64,000 bases of DNA from Mycobacterium sp. 852013-50091_SCH5140682 (lineage in GTDB: Bacteria; Actinomycetota; Actinomycetes; Mycobacteriales; Mycobacteriaceae): contig NZ_LZTB01000028.1 in the NCBI RefSeq assembly GCF_001665685.1, positions 1-64,000 of the forward strand, written 5' to 3'. The position numbers and the translations under genes were made by a program. The notes under the pieces were generated by a model. It was given only the letters and a program-made list of their open reading frames with translations, was not told the origin of the DNA and did not search any database. How positions within the stretch are numbered: position 1 is the first letter of the stretch; each line of letters opens with the position of its first letter. Positions 55,238-64,000 of the stretch are shown one piece after another.

Positions 55238-56536
55238 GTGACCCTGCTGAGTTGGAAACGCGTCGAGGCCCGCGCAGACGACGACTTCGTCGTCGCCCCC
55301 GGTGAGCGGCTGGACTGGCCCCGGACCGTCGGCATCGGCGCCCAGCACGTGGTGGCCATGTTCGGCGCCACCTTCCTGGTTCCGGTGCTCACCGGCTTTC
55401 CGCCGTCCACCACGCTGTTGTTCTCCGGCGTCGGCACCGTGCTGTTCCTGATCATCACGGGTAACCGGCTGCCCAGCTATCTGGGTTCGAGCTTCTCGGT
55501 GATCGCCCCGGTGACGGCGGCGGTCGCCTCCCACGGCACGGGCAGCGCCCTGGGCGGCCTCATCGCGCTCGGTGTGCTGCTCATCATCGTCGGCGCCGTC
55601 GTGCACCTGATCGGGACCCATTGGATCGACCTGACGCTCCCGCCGGTGGTGACCGGCGCGATCGTCGCGCTGATCGGCTTCAATCTGGCTCCGGCCGCCA
55701 AGAACAACTTCGAGAAGGGCCCGGTGGTCGGCCTGGTCACCCTGGTGGTGCTGGTCGCGACGCTGGCGTTCTTCCGCGGCATCATCGGGCGGCTGGCCAT
55801 CTTCGGGGCGGTGGTGATCGGTTATGTGCTGGCGCTGATCCTCGGCGAGGTCGACACGTCCGCGATCGCCGCTGCGCCGTGGCTGGGGCTGCCGCACTTC
55901 CAGACGCCGACCTTCACCGTCGCGGTGCTGCCGCTGTTCCTGCCCGCGGTGATCGCATTGATCGCCGAGAACATCGGGCACGTCAAGTCGGTGGGGCAGA
56001 TGACCGCCACCGACATGGACCCCCTCGTCGGCCGAGCACTGGCAGCTGACGGGCTGGCTACTGTACTGGCCGGTGCCGGTGGCGGATCGGCGACCACCAC
56101 CTACGCCGAGAACATCGGGGTGATGGCCGCCACCCGGGTCTACTCGACCGCGGCGTACTGGGTGGCGGCCACCGTGGCGATCGTATTGTCGTTGTGCCCC
56201 AAGGTCGGTGCCGCGATCTCGGCCATCCCGCCGGGGGTACTGGGCGGTGCGACCGTGGTGCTCTACGGGCTGGTCGGGGTGCTCGGCGTCCGGATCTGGC
56301 TCACCAACCACGTCGACTTCGCCAAGCCGATCAACCAGATGACCGCGGCGATCCCGCTGATCATCGGTATCGCCGATTTCACCTGGACCGCAGGCTCTTT
56401 GACGTTCACCGGGATTGCCCTTGGCTCCATCGCGGCGTTGGTGGTCTACCACGGGATGCGCGTGCTGCAGTTCGCCGGCGGACAGCGGAACTCACTGCCC
56501 CAGCGCGTCGACCACCGCGGAGAACACGACGGGTAG
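55238..56536 (+). CDS. Uracil/xanthine permease (NCS2 family)
   Basis: This 432-residue transporter has about 14 helices. NCS2 signatures are MFGATFLVPVLTGFPPSTTL and VALIAENIGHVKSVG-type sequence (ALIAENIGHVKSVGQMTA, conserved Glu and nearby His), GGGSATTTYAENIGVMAATR, and the final NQMTAAIPLIIGIADFTW. It imports uracil or xanthine with protons. GTG start at 55238. Its last 45 bp overlap the end of the convergent flavoenzyme gene. Confidence 0.92.
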   Translation: MTLLSWKRVEARADDDFVVAPGERLDWPRTVGIGAQHVVAMFGATFLVPVLTGFPPSTTLLFSGVGTVLFLIITGNRLPSYLGSSFSVIAPVTAAVASHGTGSALGGLIALGVLLIIVGAVVHLIGTHWIDLTLPPVVTGAIVALIGFNLAPAAKNNFEKGPVVGLVTLVVLVATLAFFRGIIGRLAIFGAVVIGYVLALILGEVDTSAIAAAPWLGLPHFQTPTFTVAVLPLFLPAVIALIAENIGHVKSVGQMTATDMDPLVGRALAADGLATVLAGAGGGSATTTYAENIGVMAATRVYSTAAYWVAATVAIVLSLCPKVGAAISAIPPGVLGGATVVLYGLVGVLGVRIWLTNHVDFAKPINQMTAAIPLIIGIADFTWTAGSLTFTGIALGSIAALVVYHGMRVLQFAGGQRNSLPQRVDHRGEHDG

Positions 56537-57517
56537 CGCAGCGGCCGCCGGTGTGATGCTCGCCCGCACCGGACGAAAACCGCTGCCGTACAACAGCGCT
56601 GCGGTGAGAAAGCGGTAGCGCCGGGTCAACGCCCGCCACTGCCTGTCGTAGTCGCCCGGCCGGTCCGCCAGCACGCAGCCGACCAGCAACTCGGCCGCAC
56701 CGAACGCCAAGCCCATCCCCTCGCCGGTCAGTGCGTCGATGTAGCCCGCCGCATCCCCGACCAGCAGCACGCGGCCCGCGCTGCGGTGCCGGACCTTCTG
56801 CCGCAACGGGCCCGCGGCCCGGTCGCTGCCGTGAGGGCACCCGCGGATCCGGTCGGCCAATGCCGGGAATTTCTCGACGTGCTCCTCGAACCGTCCGCGG
56901 GCCGACGTCAGGATCGCCACGCCGACACAGTCGTCGGCGACCGGGGTCACGTAGGCCTCGCTGGCCTCCCCATCTCGGGCCCAGTACACCTCGACACAGT
57001 CCGACCACGGCGCGATCCGGACATGGCGCCGGATGCCCCATCGCCGCCGCGGCCCGTTGTCCTCCGACAACCCGAGCGAACGGCGGATCGGCGAGTGCAG
57101 CCCGTCGGCCGCGGCCAGATACCTCGCCTGAAGCCCCGCCGCCGACACCGAATTCGAATCCTGGTGTACCACACCGACTTCGCCCTGCACCACCTTCACC
57201 CCGGCTGCCGCTACCGCGTCGGACAACGCGGCGTGCAGTACCGTGCGCCGCACGCCACGACCTGCTGCGCCGGAGAACCGCGCCTCGGCAACGCGGCGGC
57301 CATCGAGATAACGGATGCCGCGGAACTCGTGCCCCTCTGCGTCGACCCCCAGCGCCTGCAGGTGACGCACCGAATGCGGCATCAAGCCCTCGCCGCAGGC
57401 CTTGTCGATCGGGCCGCACCGACGTTCCACCACCACCGTCTCGAGCCCGGCGCGCGCTGCGTGCACCGCGGTGGCCAGACCGGCAGGCCCACCGCCCGCA
57501 ACCAACAGATCAATCAC
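56492..57517 (-). CDS. FAD-dependent hydroxylase of the polyketide-quinone operon
   Basis: From GTG 57517, in the 4-nt overlap with the methyltransferase gene, the protein has 341 residues. It begins VIDLLVAGGGPAGLATAVHA (FAD motif), then ACGEGLMPHSVRHLQALGV, AADGLHSPIRRSLGL (DG motif) and RVLLVGDAAGYIDALTGEGM (GD motif), the geranylgeranyl reductase/aromatic hydroxylase group. In Streptomyces the corresponding SrsC hydroxylates an alkylresorcinol ring to give a quinone; the same role is expected here from the operon context. Confidence 0.9.
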   Translation of the reverse strand: MIDLLVAGGGPAGLATAVHAARAGLETVVVERRCGPIDKACGEGLMPHSVRHLQALGVDAEGHEFRGIRYLDGRRVAEARFSGAAGRGVRRTVLHAALSDAVAAAGVKVVQGEVGVVHQDSNSVSAAGLQARYLAAADGLHSPIRRSLGLSEDNGPRRRWGIRRHVRIAPWSDCVEVYWARDGEASEAYVTPVADDCVGVAILTSARGRFEEHVEKFPALADRIRGCPHGSDRAAGPLRQKVRHRSAGRVLLVGDAAGYIDALTGEGMGLAFGAAELLVGCVLADRPGDYDRQWRALTRRYRFLTAALLYGSGFRPVRASITPAAAALPVVFSAVVDALGQ

Positions 57518-58023
57518 GTCAAACCTTGCAACGCATCGTTTTCCACCCGGATCCGGGTCCGCAACAACGCCGCGTTGGCGACGGTGAAGATCAGTGCGGT
57601 GAGCCACGCGCCGCCCACCAGTGGCAGGGCCACGCCCTCGGTCACCACCGCGACGTAATTCGGGTGCGGCACCACGCGGTACGGGCCACCGGTGACCCGC
57701 TCAGCCCCCGGTATCACCACCACCCGGGTGTTCCACTGGCGCCCCAGCGTCGTGATGCACCACCACCGCAGCCCCTGCGCGGCCAGCACCAGCGCCAGCA
57801 TCGGCCGGCCCAGCCACGGGCGGTAGGGCCTGCGGCGCGCCTCCAGCAGCGCACCGGCCAGCAGTCCCGTATGCAGTGCGACCATCACCGGATAGTGGCC
57901 GGCACCGAACTCCTTGCCGCCGTTGGCTTTACTCCACGCCAGATTGCGCCGGGAGACCACGAGTTCGGCCACTCGCTCGGCGGCGACCGCGGCGATGAGG
58001 ACGGTTACCCCTCTGCGGCCCAT
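57514..58023 (-). CDS. Isoprenylcysteine carboxyl methyltransferase-like enzyme
   Basis: This 169-residue membrane methyltransferase of the ICMT/phospholipid methyltransferase type has about four helices. Marks are LARMxx-like QWNTRVVVIPGAERVTGGPY, VVPHPNYVAVVTEGVALPL (the conserved RHPxY-type motif) and the C-terminal RIRVENDAL (Glu-rich end). Encoded between the PKS and the flavoenzyme with 1-nt and 4-nt overlaps. By analogy with SrsB of Streptomyces it should O-methylate the polyketide phenol or quinone. Confidence 0.88.
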   Translation of the reverse strand: MGRRGVTVLIAAVAAERVAELVVSRRNLAWSKANGGKEFGAGHYPVMVALHTGLLAGALLEARRRPYRPWLGRPMLALVLAAQGLRWWCITTLGRQWNTRVVVIPGAERVTGGPYRVVPHPNYVAVVTEGVALPLVGGAWLTALIFTVANAALLRTRIRVENDALQGLT

Positions 58024-59111
58024 CAGCGCCAACGCAGCAGGACGAGTTCGGAGCAGAACCCCGGGCCCATGGCCATCAGGACTCCCGGGGTGCCCGGCGC
58101 GGGGCGCTTGCAGATGGTGTCCCGCAACACGTGCAGCACCGACGACGACGACAGGTTGCCCACCTCTGCCAGCGATTGCCAGGTCAGATCCAATGCGTCG
58201 GAGGGGAGTTCGAGCGTCTCGATGATGGCCTCGATCACCTTGGGCCCGCCGGGGTGACTCACCCACGACTCGACGTCGCCGACGGTGAGGCCATGTGCGG
58301 CAAGGAAACCGGTGACGTCGTCGCCCAGGTACCTGCCGACGAAGCCCGGTACCTCTGCGCTCAGCACGATCTCGAACCCGTCACTGCCGATATCCCAGCC
58401 CATGGCGTGCAGCGAATCCGGGTACAGGTGGCTGCGGGAGTCAAGGACATCCGGGCCGCTCGGGTCGAGCTTCTTTGCCCGTTGGGCACCGACGGCCACC
58501 ACGGCCGCGGCCCCGTCGCCGAACAGCGCGCCTGCAACCAGCGTCGGCATCGACGGATGGTGTTTGCGTGTCAGCGAACACAGCTCCACCGACACCAGGA
58601 CCGCGACCTTGTCGGGAGCGCCGCGCAGATAGTCGTTGAGCCGGGCGATGCCTGCCGCTCCGGCCACGCACCCCAGACCGAAAATCGGCATCCGCCGGAC
58701 ATCGGGTCGCAGCCCCAACCTACCGGCGATGCGCGCATCCAGCGAAGGAACCACCGCGCCGGTGACCGTCGTGGTGATGATCAGATCGACGTCCTGCGGG
58801 CGCAGGCCCGCCTCTTCGAGCGCACCCGCCAACGCCTGGCACCCCAGCTCGGTGGCGTGTTCGATGAACAGGTTGTTGGTCTCACCGAAATCGCTGAGCG
58901 TCGCATACTCTTCCAGCGGCCTCACGAGGTAGCGGCTGTTGACCTTGGCGCTCTTGTGCAGCGCGCGCACCACGTCGGCGACCTTGTCATACCCCGGCAG
59001 CGCGAGCAGGGCCTCGGTGACCTCGTCCTGGGTATATCGATTGGGCGGGAGTACACCGTGAACGCCGGCGATTGTGCTGTGACTGACAATGTGGCCGAAG
59101 TCAATTCCCAT
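58023..59111 (-). CDS. Type III polyketide synthase
   Basis: This 362-residue chalcone synthase-like enzyme has a complete catalytic triad: Cys148 in [11 protein letters not shown], His in [10 protein letters not shown] and Asn in [10 protein letters not shown]. It extends long acyl starters with malonyl-CoA to alkylresorcinols or pyrones. First of three overlapping genes (PKS, methyltransferase, flavoenzyme), the gene set of srsABC phenolic lipid operons. In mycobacteria such operons have been reported to make polyketide quinones used as electron carriers at low oxygen. Confidence 0.95.
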   Translation of the reverse strand: MGIDFGHIVSHSTIAGVHGVLPPNRYTQDEVTEALLALPGYDKVADVVRALHKSAKVNSRYLVRPLEEYATLSDFGETNNLFIEHATELGCQALAGALEEAGLRPQDVDLIITTTVTGAVVPSLDARIAGRLGLRPDVRRMPIFGLGCVAGAAGIARLNDYLRGAPDKVAVLVSVELCSLTRKHHPSMPTLVAGALFGDGAAAVVAVGAQRAKKLDPSGPDVLDSRSHLYPDSLHAMGWDIGSDGFEIVLSAEVPGFVGRYLGDDVTGFLAAHGLTVGDVESWVSHPGGPKVIEAIIETLELPSDALDLTWQSLAEVGNLSSSSVLHVLRDTICKRPAPGTPGVLMAMGPGFCSELVLLRWR

Positions 59112-59170
59112 ACCTGTACTACGGAGTCGCCCGCGGTGAGGTTCACCGGGATTCGATGATTTTTTCTGAT

Positions 59171-60610
59171 TCAGCGTGGGCGGCGATTTCGTTTGTCGTG
59201 CGACGGAACCCCGTTGACGCCGTCGATCGACATCGCGTAGCTACCGACAGCAAACGCCGCCGCGGGTCCCATGATTGACAGCGCATGGGCATCGACATTG
59301 TCGACGGTGTCGCGCGGGGTGTGGTAGTTCGGGTCGAACGGCTGGCCGGCTTTACCGCCCCAGAGCCGCGCTTGCACTTCCGTTTTGCGTTGCGACGATC
59401 CCGTGGTGGTACCGCCGATGGGCACGCCTGCGGCGAGGAAGGCGGTGTAGTCGGTGGTGTCGCTCAGCGGCATGTCGGCGGGCCGTACTCCGGCGAGGTT
59501 GAGGTAGCCGGCGAGGGTGCGCTCGATGCCCGCCGAGCCGTCGGGAACCGACTTGACTGTCGTGGTGGCGGCAGACTGGTCACCGTCGTAGGTGAAGTAC
59601 CCGGCGTTGGTGGAACCCAGCATCTCGAAGTTCAGGTACAACGCAACATCGGCGAGCTGACCCGCGTCGAGCCCCTTCACATACTGCGTCGAGCCGTCCA
59701 CCCCGGTCTCTTGGCCACCCCAGAACGCGAACCGCACCGCGTTGTGCACCGCTGGCGAACCACCCAGTTGCAGTGCGGTTTCCAGCAACGCGGCCACGCC
59801 GGTGGCGTTGTCGTTGATACCCGGGCCGCCGCGGATGCTGTCCAGATGCGCCCCGGCCATCACGACATCGGAGGTTGACCCGGTCTTGGTCTGCGCCACC
59901 AGGTTTCGCGACTTGATCAGTTCGGACTTGCCGTCCAGCGTAAGTTTGACCGCGGCCGACGTGCCCAGCAGTGCGGTGTCGGCGGACTTCTCGATGATGC
60001 CGACCGGCACCTTCAGCTGCCGGTAGTAGCCCGGAGTGAACAGGCCTGTGGGACTGGGCTTCACGGTGCTGACCACCAACAGCCCGACCGCGCCCTGCGC
60101 CACGGCGGTGTCCTGTTTGACCACAACGGAGCAGCCGGTGTCGTCGACGACCGCGATGGCTCCGGTCATCTTCTTTGAGCCGTAATCGGCTGCCGTGCAA
60201 CCCGTGAGCTTGGTGGGATGCAGGGTGGGCGCGTTCAGTCCGCCTGGCGGTGTCTGGACCAGCAGCGACCCTTGAACGACCGGGTACCGAGTTCCGTCGA
60301 CCACCAGCGCCGGATCGCCGCCCTGCATGGGCCCGAGCCGGTCGAATTCCGGGGTCTGCACATCGAAACCCTTGTCCTTCAACAGCTTCGAGACGTAATC
60401 GAGGCTGGCGTCGTACCCGGGAGTACCTTCTGCCCGGTTGCCGCCGTTGGCCTCGGCGATGTCCGCGAGCTTGTGCAGGTGCGTGTACATGGCGTCGACG
60501 GTGATCCGAGCCGCCAGGTCATGTGACAGATCGGTCGGCGGCGGCGACTGCGATGAACACCCGGTTACGGCGACGGCCACCAGCGCCGCGGCGGCCCAAC
60601 CGGCCTTCAC
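59171..60610 (-). CDS. M28-family lipoprotein with altered active site
   Basis: From GTG 60610 the protein has 479 residues, with lipobox VTGC (Cys18), a PA-type insert and an M28 peptidase domain. Compared with its neighbour LpqL, metal motifs GAHLDS and PGINDNATG are kept, but the pair that should read Glu-Glu (catalytic base then zinc ligand) is Gln300-Glu301 in FWGGQETG, and the Asp ligand in NFDML is Glu329 (NFEML). The last His is present (NYHTPRDTV). It may be inactive or have changed specificity. The GTG overlaps the LpqL stop by 4 nt; a tandem duplication is likely. Confidence 0.9.
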   Translation of the reverse strand: MKAGWAAAALVAVAVTGCSSQSPPPTDLSHDLAARITVDAMYTHLHKLADIAEANGGNRAEGTPGYDASLDYVSKLLKDKGFDVQTPEFDRLGPMQGGDPALVVDGTRYPVVQGSLLVQTPPGGLNAPTLHPTKLTGCTAADYGSKKMTGAIAVVDDTGCSVVVKQDTAVAQGAVGLLVVSTVKPSPTGLFTPGYYRQLKVPVGIIEKSADTALLGTSAAVKLTLDGKSELIKSRNLVAQTKTGSTSDVVMAGAHLDSIRGGPGINDNATGVAALLETALQLGGSPAVHNAVRFAFWGGQETGVDGSTQYVKGLDAGQLADVALYLNFEMLGSTNAGYFTYDGDQSAATTTVKSVPDGSAGIERTLAGYLNLAGVRPADMPLSDTTDYTAFLAAGVPIGGTTTGSSQRKTEVQARLWGGKAGQPFDPNYHTPRDTVDNVDAHALSIMGPAAAFAVGSYAMSIDGVNGVPSHDKRNRRPR

Positions 60611-62103
60611 GAGGGGGTGACCTCGTGGCGGGTGCGGTCGGATCTGATCGGAATTCCGTTGCGGCCACTCTGATCCTGCGCGTACAGGCCCGTCACGTAG
60701 GCGACCCCCTCGCCGTGGATCTGCAGCGCGGTCGGGTCGACGTGGTCGATGGTGTCGGTGGCCTGGTGGTAGTTCGGGTCGAACGGCTGATCGACCTTGC
60801 CCTGCCACAGCTTCGCCTCCTCCTCCGACATCTTGTCCTCGGCTCCGGAGAACAACCCGCCTGCCGGGATACCCGCCAGCGTGAAACCGTCGTAGTCGGA
60901 CCGGCCGTCGAAGCTGGTGTCGCGCGGCGTCTTTCCGGCGTTTTGCAGGTAGGTGGCCAACGTCCGCTCGATACCCGCCGAGCCCTCCGGCACCCGGGCC
61001 GGACCGCTGGGATCCGGTGGTGCGGACTGGTCGCCGTCGTAGGTGAAGTAGCCGGGATTGGGTGAGCCCAGCATGTCGAAGTTCAGGTACATCGCGATGT
61101 CCTTGAGTGCTTCGAGGTCCAGCGACTCCACATAGTTGCGCGAGCCGAGCAGGCCCTCCTCCTCGGCACCCCAGAACCCGAAGCGCACCGCGTTCTTGAT
61201 GTCGGGCGAAACACCCAGCTGCAGTGCGGTTTCCAGCACCGCGGCGACCCCGGATCCGTTGTCGTTGATGCCCGGCCCCTCGGGCACGCTGTCCAGATGC
61301 GCGCCCAGCATGACCACGTCGGCGGTCGAACCGGTCTTGGTCTGGGCGATCACGTTGCGGGTGTGCTCGGTGCGGATACCGGCGTTGAGCTTGATGGTGG
61401 TCGGCCCCGGGGCCGAGCGCAGCCGGGCGCCGTCGGCCTTGGTCACGCTGACCACCGGGATCTTGACGTCGGTGCGCTCGCCGAGCGTGCCGCCCATCTG
61501 ATCGCCGTCCTGGTTGTTGGCCACGATCAGCGCAACGGCGCCGCGTTCGACGGCCGCGGTCTCTTTGGCACTGAACGCGCAGTGCCCGCGATCGACCAGC
61601 ACGACCGCACCGGCGACCGGCAGCCCGTCGTAGTCCTTGGCCTCGCAACCCGGGGAGTCGCCGGCGCGGGCGGGGACCAGCGGCCCGGACACCCCTTCGG
61701 CGCCGGTGCCGATGGTGTACAGCAGCGGCTTGGCGGTCACCGGCTGACCACCCACGGTGACCTGGGGATCTTCGGAGAACGGTATGCGCACCTGGAACTC
61801 GGGCGTTTGCACGTCGAAACCCTTGTCGCGCAGGGTTTTCGCCACATAGTCGACACTCGCGTCAAAGCCGGGTGTGCCGAGCGCGCGGGTGTTCCCGTTG
61901 GCGTTGGCGATGTCCTGCAGCTTCTTGAGGTGGCCCATCATCGCGTCCACCGACACCTGGTGACGCAACTGCTCGGCGAATTCCCGGGCCGCGGGCGGGG
62001 CCGCAGGCGTATCGACGTTGAGTTCGGTCTTGCTGTCACAGCCGGCCAAAGCCGCGGTCAGCACCACCGCGCCAAGGACCGCCCCCGTCAAATTGCGTCG
62101 CAT
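60607..62103 (-). CDS. lpqL: M28 aminopeptidase lipoprotein LpqL
   Basis: The 498-residue lipoprotein (Rv0418 counterpart, about 500 residues) has signal peptide and lipobox LAGC (Cys22), a protease-associated (PA) domain about 130-260, and a complete zinc aminopeptidase site: GAHLDS, GINDNGSG, FWGAEEEG with general base Glu314 and ligand Glu315, NFDMLGSPN and NYHQATDT. It should trim peptides in the cell envelope. ATG 62103 fits the signal peptide best. Coupled to the paralogue downstream. Confidence 0.94.
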   Translation of the reverse strand: MRRNLTGAVLGAVVLTAALAGCDSKTELNVDTPAAPPAAREFAEQLRHQVSVDAMMGHLKKLQDIANANGNTRALGTPGFDASVDYVAKTLRDKGFDVQTPEFQVRIPFSEDPQVTVGGQPVTAKPLLYTIGTGAEGVSGPLVPARAGDSPGCEAKDYDGLPVAGAVVLVDRGHCAFSAKETAAVERGAVALIVANNQDGDQMGGTLGERTDVKIPVVSVTKADGARLRSAPGPTTIKLNAGIRTEHTRNVIAQTKTGSTADVVMLGAHLDSVPEGPGINDNGSGVAAVLETALQLGVSPDIKNAVRFGFWGAEEEGLLGSRNYVESLDLEALKDIAMYLNFDMLGSPNPGYFTYDGDQSAPPDPSGPARVPEGSAGIERTLATYLQNAGKTPRDTSFDGRSDYDGFTLAGIPAGGLFSGAEDKMSEEEAKLWQGKVDQPFDPNYHQATDTIDHVDPTALQIHGEGVAYVTGLYAQDQSGRNGIPIRSDRTRHEVTPS

Positions 62104-62171
62104 TGCACCCACCGTAGTGGGTAGCTCCGCGGGCAGGGCGGCGTTAATCGGTCGCGTGCCGCCGAGCACCT

Positions 62172-62675
62172 TCAGGCGTCGGTCTGCAGTGCCTTCAGGT
62201 AGCGGTTCGTGACGAGTCTCTGCGCAACAGCTGCGGGAATCGCGGCGAGCTTGCTCCACCACGTGGCGGGCCGGGAGAACGCGACCACATCCACATACAC
62301 GCGGCCTTCGTCATACCGGACGGCGAACAACTCTTCCCCGGACTCGGGATGCCCACGCAATGTCCCATAGGCGAAGCCGCGCCGGTCGGGTTCGTCGACG
62401 GTGTAGACGACCCGGCCGTAGGCCGGCACCGGTCCCAACCGGATTATGAGCAGCGCCCCTTCCTCGGCGAGTTCCGACGAGGTCTGGATGCGTAACCCCG
62501 CACCGCGTTGCACGCCCCAGTGCATCAACCGCTCGGCTGCGTTCTCGAAGCAGCTCCGGCCCTCACCGAGAGCGGCGGTCCGCCGGATGTGGTGATACCC
62601 GCTCGGCAATTCCCCGGCAGTGGCTCCGACTTCGGGGTAGTTCAACGGTTTGCGGCCCACTGCGGCCCAATCCAT
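62172..62675 (-). CDS. DUF1990 family protein
   Basis: From ATG 62675, nine bases after AAGGG, the protein has 167 residues. LNYPEVGATAGELPSGYHHI and FENAAERLMHWGVQRGAGLR are the conserved start of DUF1990, with FAYGTLRGHPESGEELFAV in the second half. A START-like lipid-binding fold is plausible; function unknown. It starts 1 bp after the ABC permease stop, so it belongs to that transcript. Confidence 0.88.
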   Translation of the reverse strand: MDWAAVGRKPLNYPEVGATAGELPSGYHHIRRTAALGEGRSCFENAAERLMHWGVQRGAGLRIQTSSELAEEGALLIIRLGPVPAYGRVVYTVDEPDRRGFAYGTLRGHPESGEELFAVRYDEGRVYVDVVAFSRPATWWSKLAAIPAAVAQRLVTNRYLKALQTDA

Positions 62676-62676
62676 G

Positions 62677-63435
62677 TCAGGCATCCCTTCGGTTCAGCAC
62701 CGCGATCGCCGCGACGAACACCACCACGACCAGCGCGACGAAGTAGCACAACGACCCCGTCTCACCCCACGGGATGTTGAAGGTCGGGAACAACCACTCC
62801 ACGTCGAGGAAGCGGAACATGTTGGCGAACGGCAGCCACGGGCCGAGCTGCACACCCGTGGAGGGCAGGTTGGCCAACAGCGGCTCGGCGACCAGAGGCC
62901 ACAACAGCAGTACCGCGACGGCGCCGGCCGCGAAACGGACCAATGCGCCGACTGCAACCCCGAGCACGGCCGCCAACGCGGCGTAGAGCGCAAAGCCTCC
63001 GGCGACCGACCAGGTTTCCGCACTGACCAGCGACAGTTGCGCGCCGACCACCGGTTCGGCGAACAACCGAGCCACCATCACCGACGCCAGCACCATCACC
63101 ACCGCACAGATCGACGAAAAGGCCGCCGCCACAATGGCCTTCGCGATCAACACCCAGGTGCGGTTCGGTGTGGCCAGAAACGTCGTCCGGATCAGCCCGG
63201 TGCGGTACTCGCCGGTCACCGTCATCGACGCCAGGATCATCAGCACGGGAACCCCGAACACCGCCACCCCCAGCGCGGCCTTGCCAGGAGGCAGCGGGGT
63301 GAACCCGTACGCGGTCCAGCCCTGCAGCGCTGCCACCCCCAGGCTCAGCGCGGCCACGCCCAGCACCGACCAGAGCGGCGAGCGCGTCGTCGACAGTTTG
63401 ATGCGTTCGGCGTCGAGCACCGCGAGCGCGCTCAC
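62677..63435 (-). CDS. ABC transporter permease (ABC-2 type)
   Basis: This 252-residue membrane protein has six helices. The opening LAVLDAERIKLSTTRSPLWS and TVTGEYRTGLIRTTFLATPN (E-loop region with GEYRxGxIRTT) are typical of ABC-2 permeases of the ABC-2/NatB-like type. GTG 63435 overlaps the ATP-binding gene by 4 nt, and the two should form an exporter. Substrate unknown. Confidence 0.9.
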   Translation of the reverse strand: MSALAVLDAERIKLSTTRSPLWSVLGVAALSLGVAALQGWTAYGFTPLPPGKAALGVAVFGVPVLMILASMTVTGEYRTGLIRTTFLATPNRTWVLIAKAIVAAAFSSICAVVMVLASVMVARLFAEPVVGAQLSLVSAETWSVAGGFALYAALAAVLGVAVGALVRFAAGAVAVLLLWPLVAEPLLANLPSTGVQLGPWLPFANMFRFLDVEWLFPTFNIPWGETGSLCYFVALVVVVFVAAIAVLNRRDA

Positions 63436-64000
63436 GGCTTGCCCGCCCGGTAGTCGACGGCGTCGTCGGTGAGTTTCAAATACGCCTCCTCCAGCGAAGC
63501 CGACCGCGTGCTCAGCTCGTGCAGCACGATCGAATTGCGGGCTGCCAGTTCCCCGATCACCTCGATGGCCGCACCGCGCACCGTCAGCGCGTCGCCGTCC
63601 ACGTCGGCCTGCAACCCGGCGTCGCCCAGCAGCTCGGCCAAGGTCTCCAGCTGCGGACTGCGCACCCGCACGGCATTGCCCGACTCGCTGACGAACTCCG
63701 TGACCGTCGTCGACGCGATCAGTTTGCCCTGGCCGATCACCACCAGGCGGTCGGCCGTGTTGGACATCTCAGCCAGCAGATGGCTGGACACGAACACCGT
63801 GCGGCCCTCGGCAGCGAGGCTGCGCATCAGCGTGCGCACCCAGTGGATGCCCTCGGGGTCCAGACCGTTGACGGGCTCGTCGAACAGCAGCACCGGCGGA
63901 TCTCCCAGCAGCGCGGCGGCAATGCCCAGGCGCTGGCTCATGCCCAGCGACAGGGTCCCTGCGGGCCGATCGCCCACGGATTCCAAGCCGACGGCTTCGA
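63432..64000 (-). CDS. ABC transporter ATP-binding protein (partial, 5' end outside window)
   Basis: The last 188 residues are visible. They include the signature TLSLGMSQRLGIAAALLGDP, Walker B VLLFDEPVNGLDPEGIHW and the switch His in TVFVSSHLLAEM. The frame is open to the window edge (preceding residues EAVGLES), so Walker A lies beyond 64000. The C-terminal extension of about 90 residues is usual for exporters of this group. Paired with the permease downstream. Confidence 0.93.
   Translation of the reverse strand, partial: EAVGLESVGDRPAGTLSLGMSQRLGIAAALLGDPPVLLFDEPVNGLDPEGIHWVRTLMRSLAAEGRTVFVSSHLLAEMSNTADRLVVIGQGKLIASTTVTEFVSESGNAVRVRSPQLETLAELLGDAGLQADVDGDALTVRGAAIEVIGELAARNSIVLHELSTRSASLEEAYLKLTDDAVDYRAGKP

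Noticed and set aside
60611..61648. Extension of the second M28 frame to 825 codons
   Set aside because: The extra part is a shadow of lpqL; a signal peptide with lipobox starts at GTG 60610.

Overview
The window is 64 kb of high-GC actinobacterial chromosome. It reads as a rapidly growing mycobacterium (Mycolicibacterium type). The block def - GNAT - xthA, sodC - virR-like - DUF3263, thiC - thiD and lpqL matches the gene content of the M. tuberculosis Rv0418-Rv0434 neighbourhood. Several promoters look leaderless, with TANNNT boxes 6-8 nt before the start codon, as is common in mycobacteria. No tRNA, rRNA, CRISPR array or transposase was seen, and no gene-free stretch exceeds about 300 bp.

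Layout. 0-12 kb: accessory genes. These are an amino acid permease with a cytochrome P450, a DyP peroxidase followed by a deleted encapsulin gene, LysR, TetR and VOC genes, a DMT exporter, a DUF1707 protein, a NarL-type two-component pair, and a CBS protein with an ArsB/SLC13-type transporter. 12-13 kb: one gene with a DUF559-like C-terminus, bracketed by a 42-bp inverted repeat. 13-22 kb: an FAD monooxygenase, the complete Mrp Na+/H+ antiporter operon (A-B fused, C, D, E, F, G), a SAM methyltransferase and a small exported protein. 22-30 kb: an OmpR-type pair arranged tail to tail, then conserved core genes (LON-domain protein, lipoprotein, YbdK ligase, sodC, virR-like, DUF3263, def, GNAT, xthA). 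30.4-36.4 kb: five overlapping genes combining a MoxR AAA+ ATPase, an HExxH plus VWA protein, a PaaK-like adenylating enzyme and two unknown proteins. This is the best candidate for an undescribed system. 36.5-42.2 kb: an MFS exporter, a TPP riboswitch, thiC, thiD, a hydrolase and a membrane protein. 42-49.4 kb: a P450, a pair with a Gly-Gly-Cys tail, a DUF5996 protein, a flavin monooxygenase and a double TetR regulator. 49.4-55.2 kb: a GntR-controlled carbohydrate cluster (split transketolase, MHS symporter, TIM-barrel isomerase, SDR), with a member of one palindromic repeat family near each end. 55-64 kb: a uracil permease, a type III PKS - methyltransferase - flavoenzyme operon, two M28 lipoprotein peptidases, a DUF1990 protein and an ABC exporter that runs off the end.

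How genes work together. Translational coupling, with 1-20 nt overlaps, binds the Mrp operon, the MoxR cassette, thiC-thiD-hydrolase, the split transketolase genes, the polyketide operon and the M28 pair. The GntR regulator and its operators (half-site TGTTGAC/GTCAACA) tie both arms of the carbohydrate cluster together. The DyP enzyme keeps its encapsulin-docking tail although the shell gene beside it has lost its middle.
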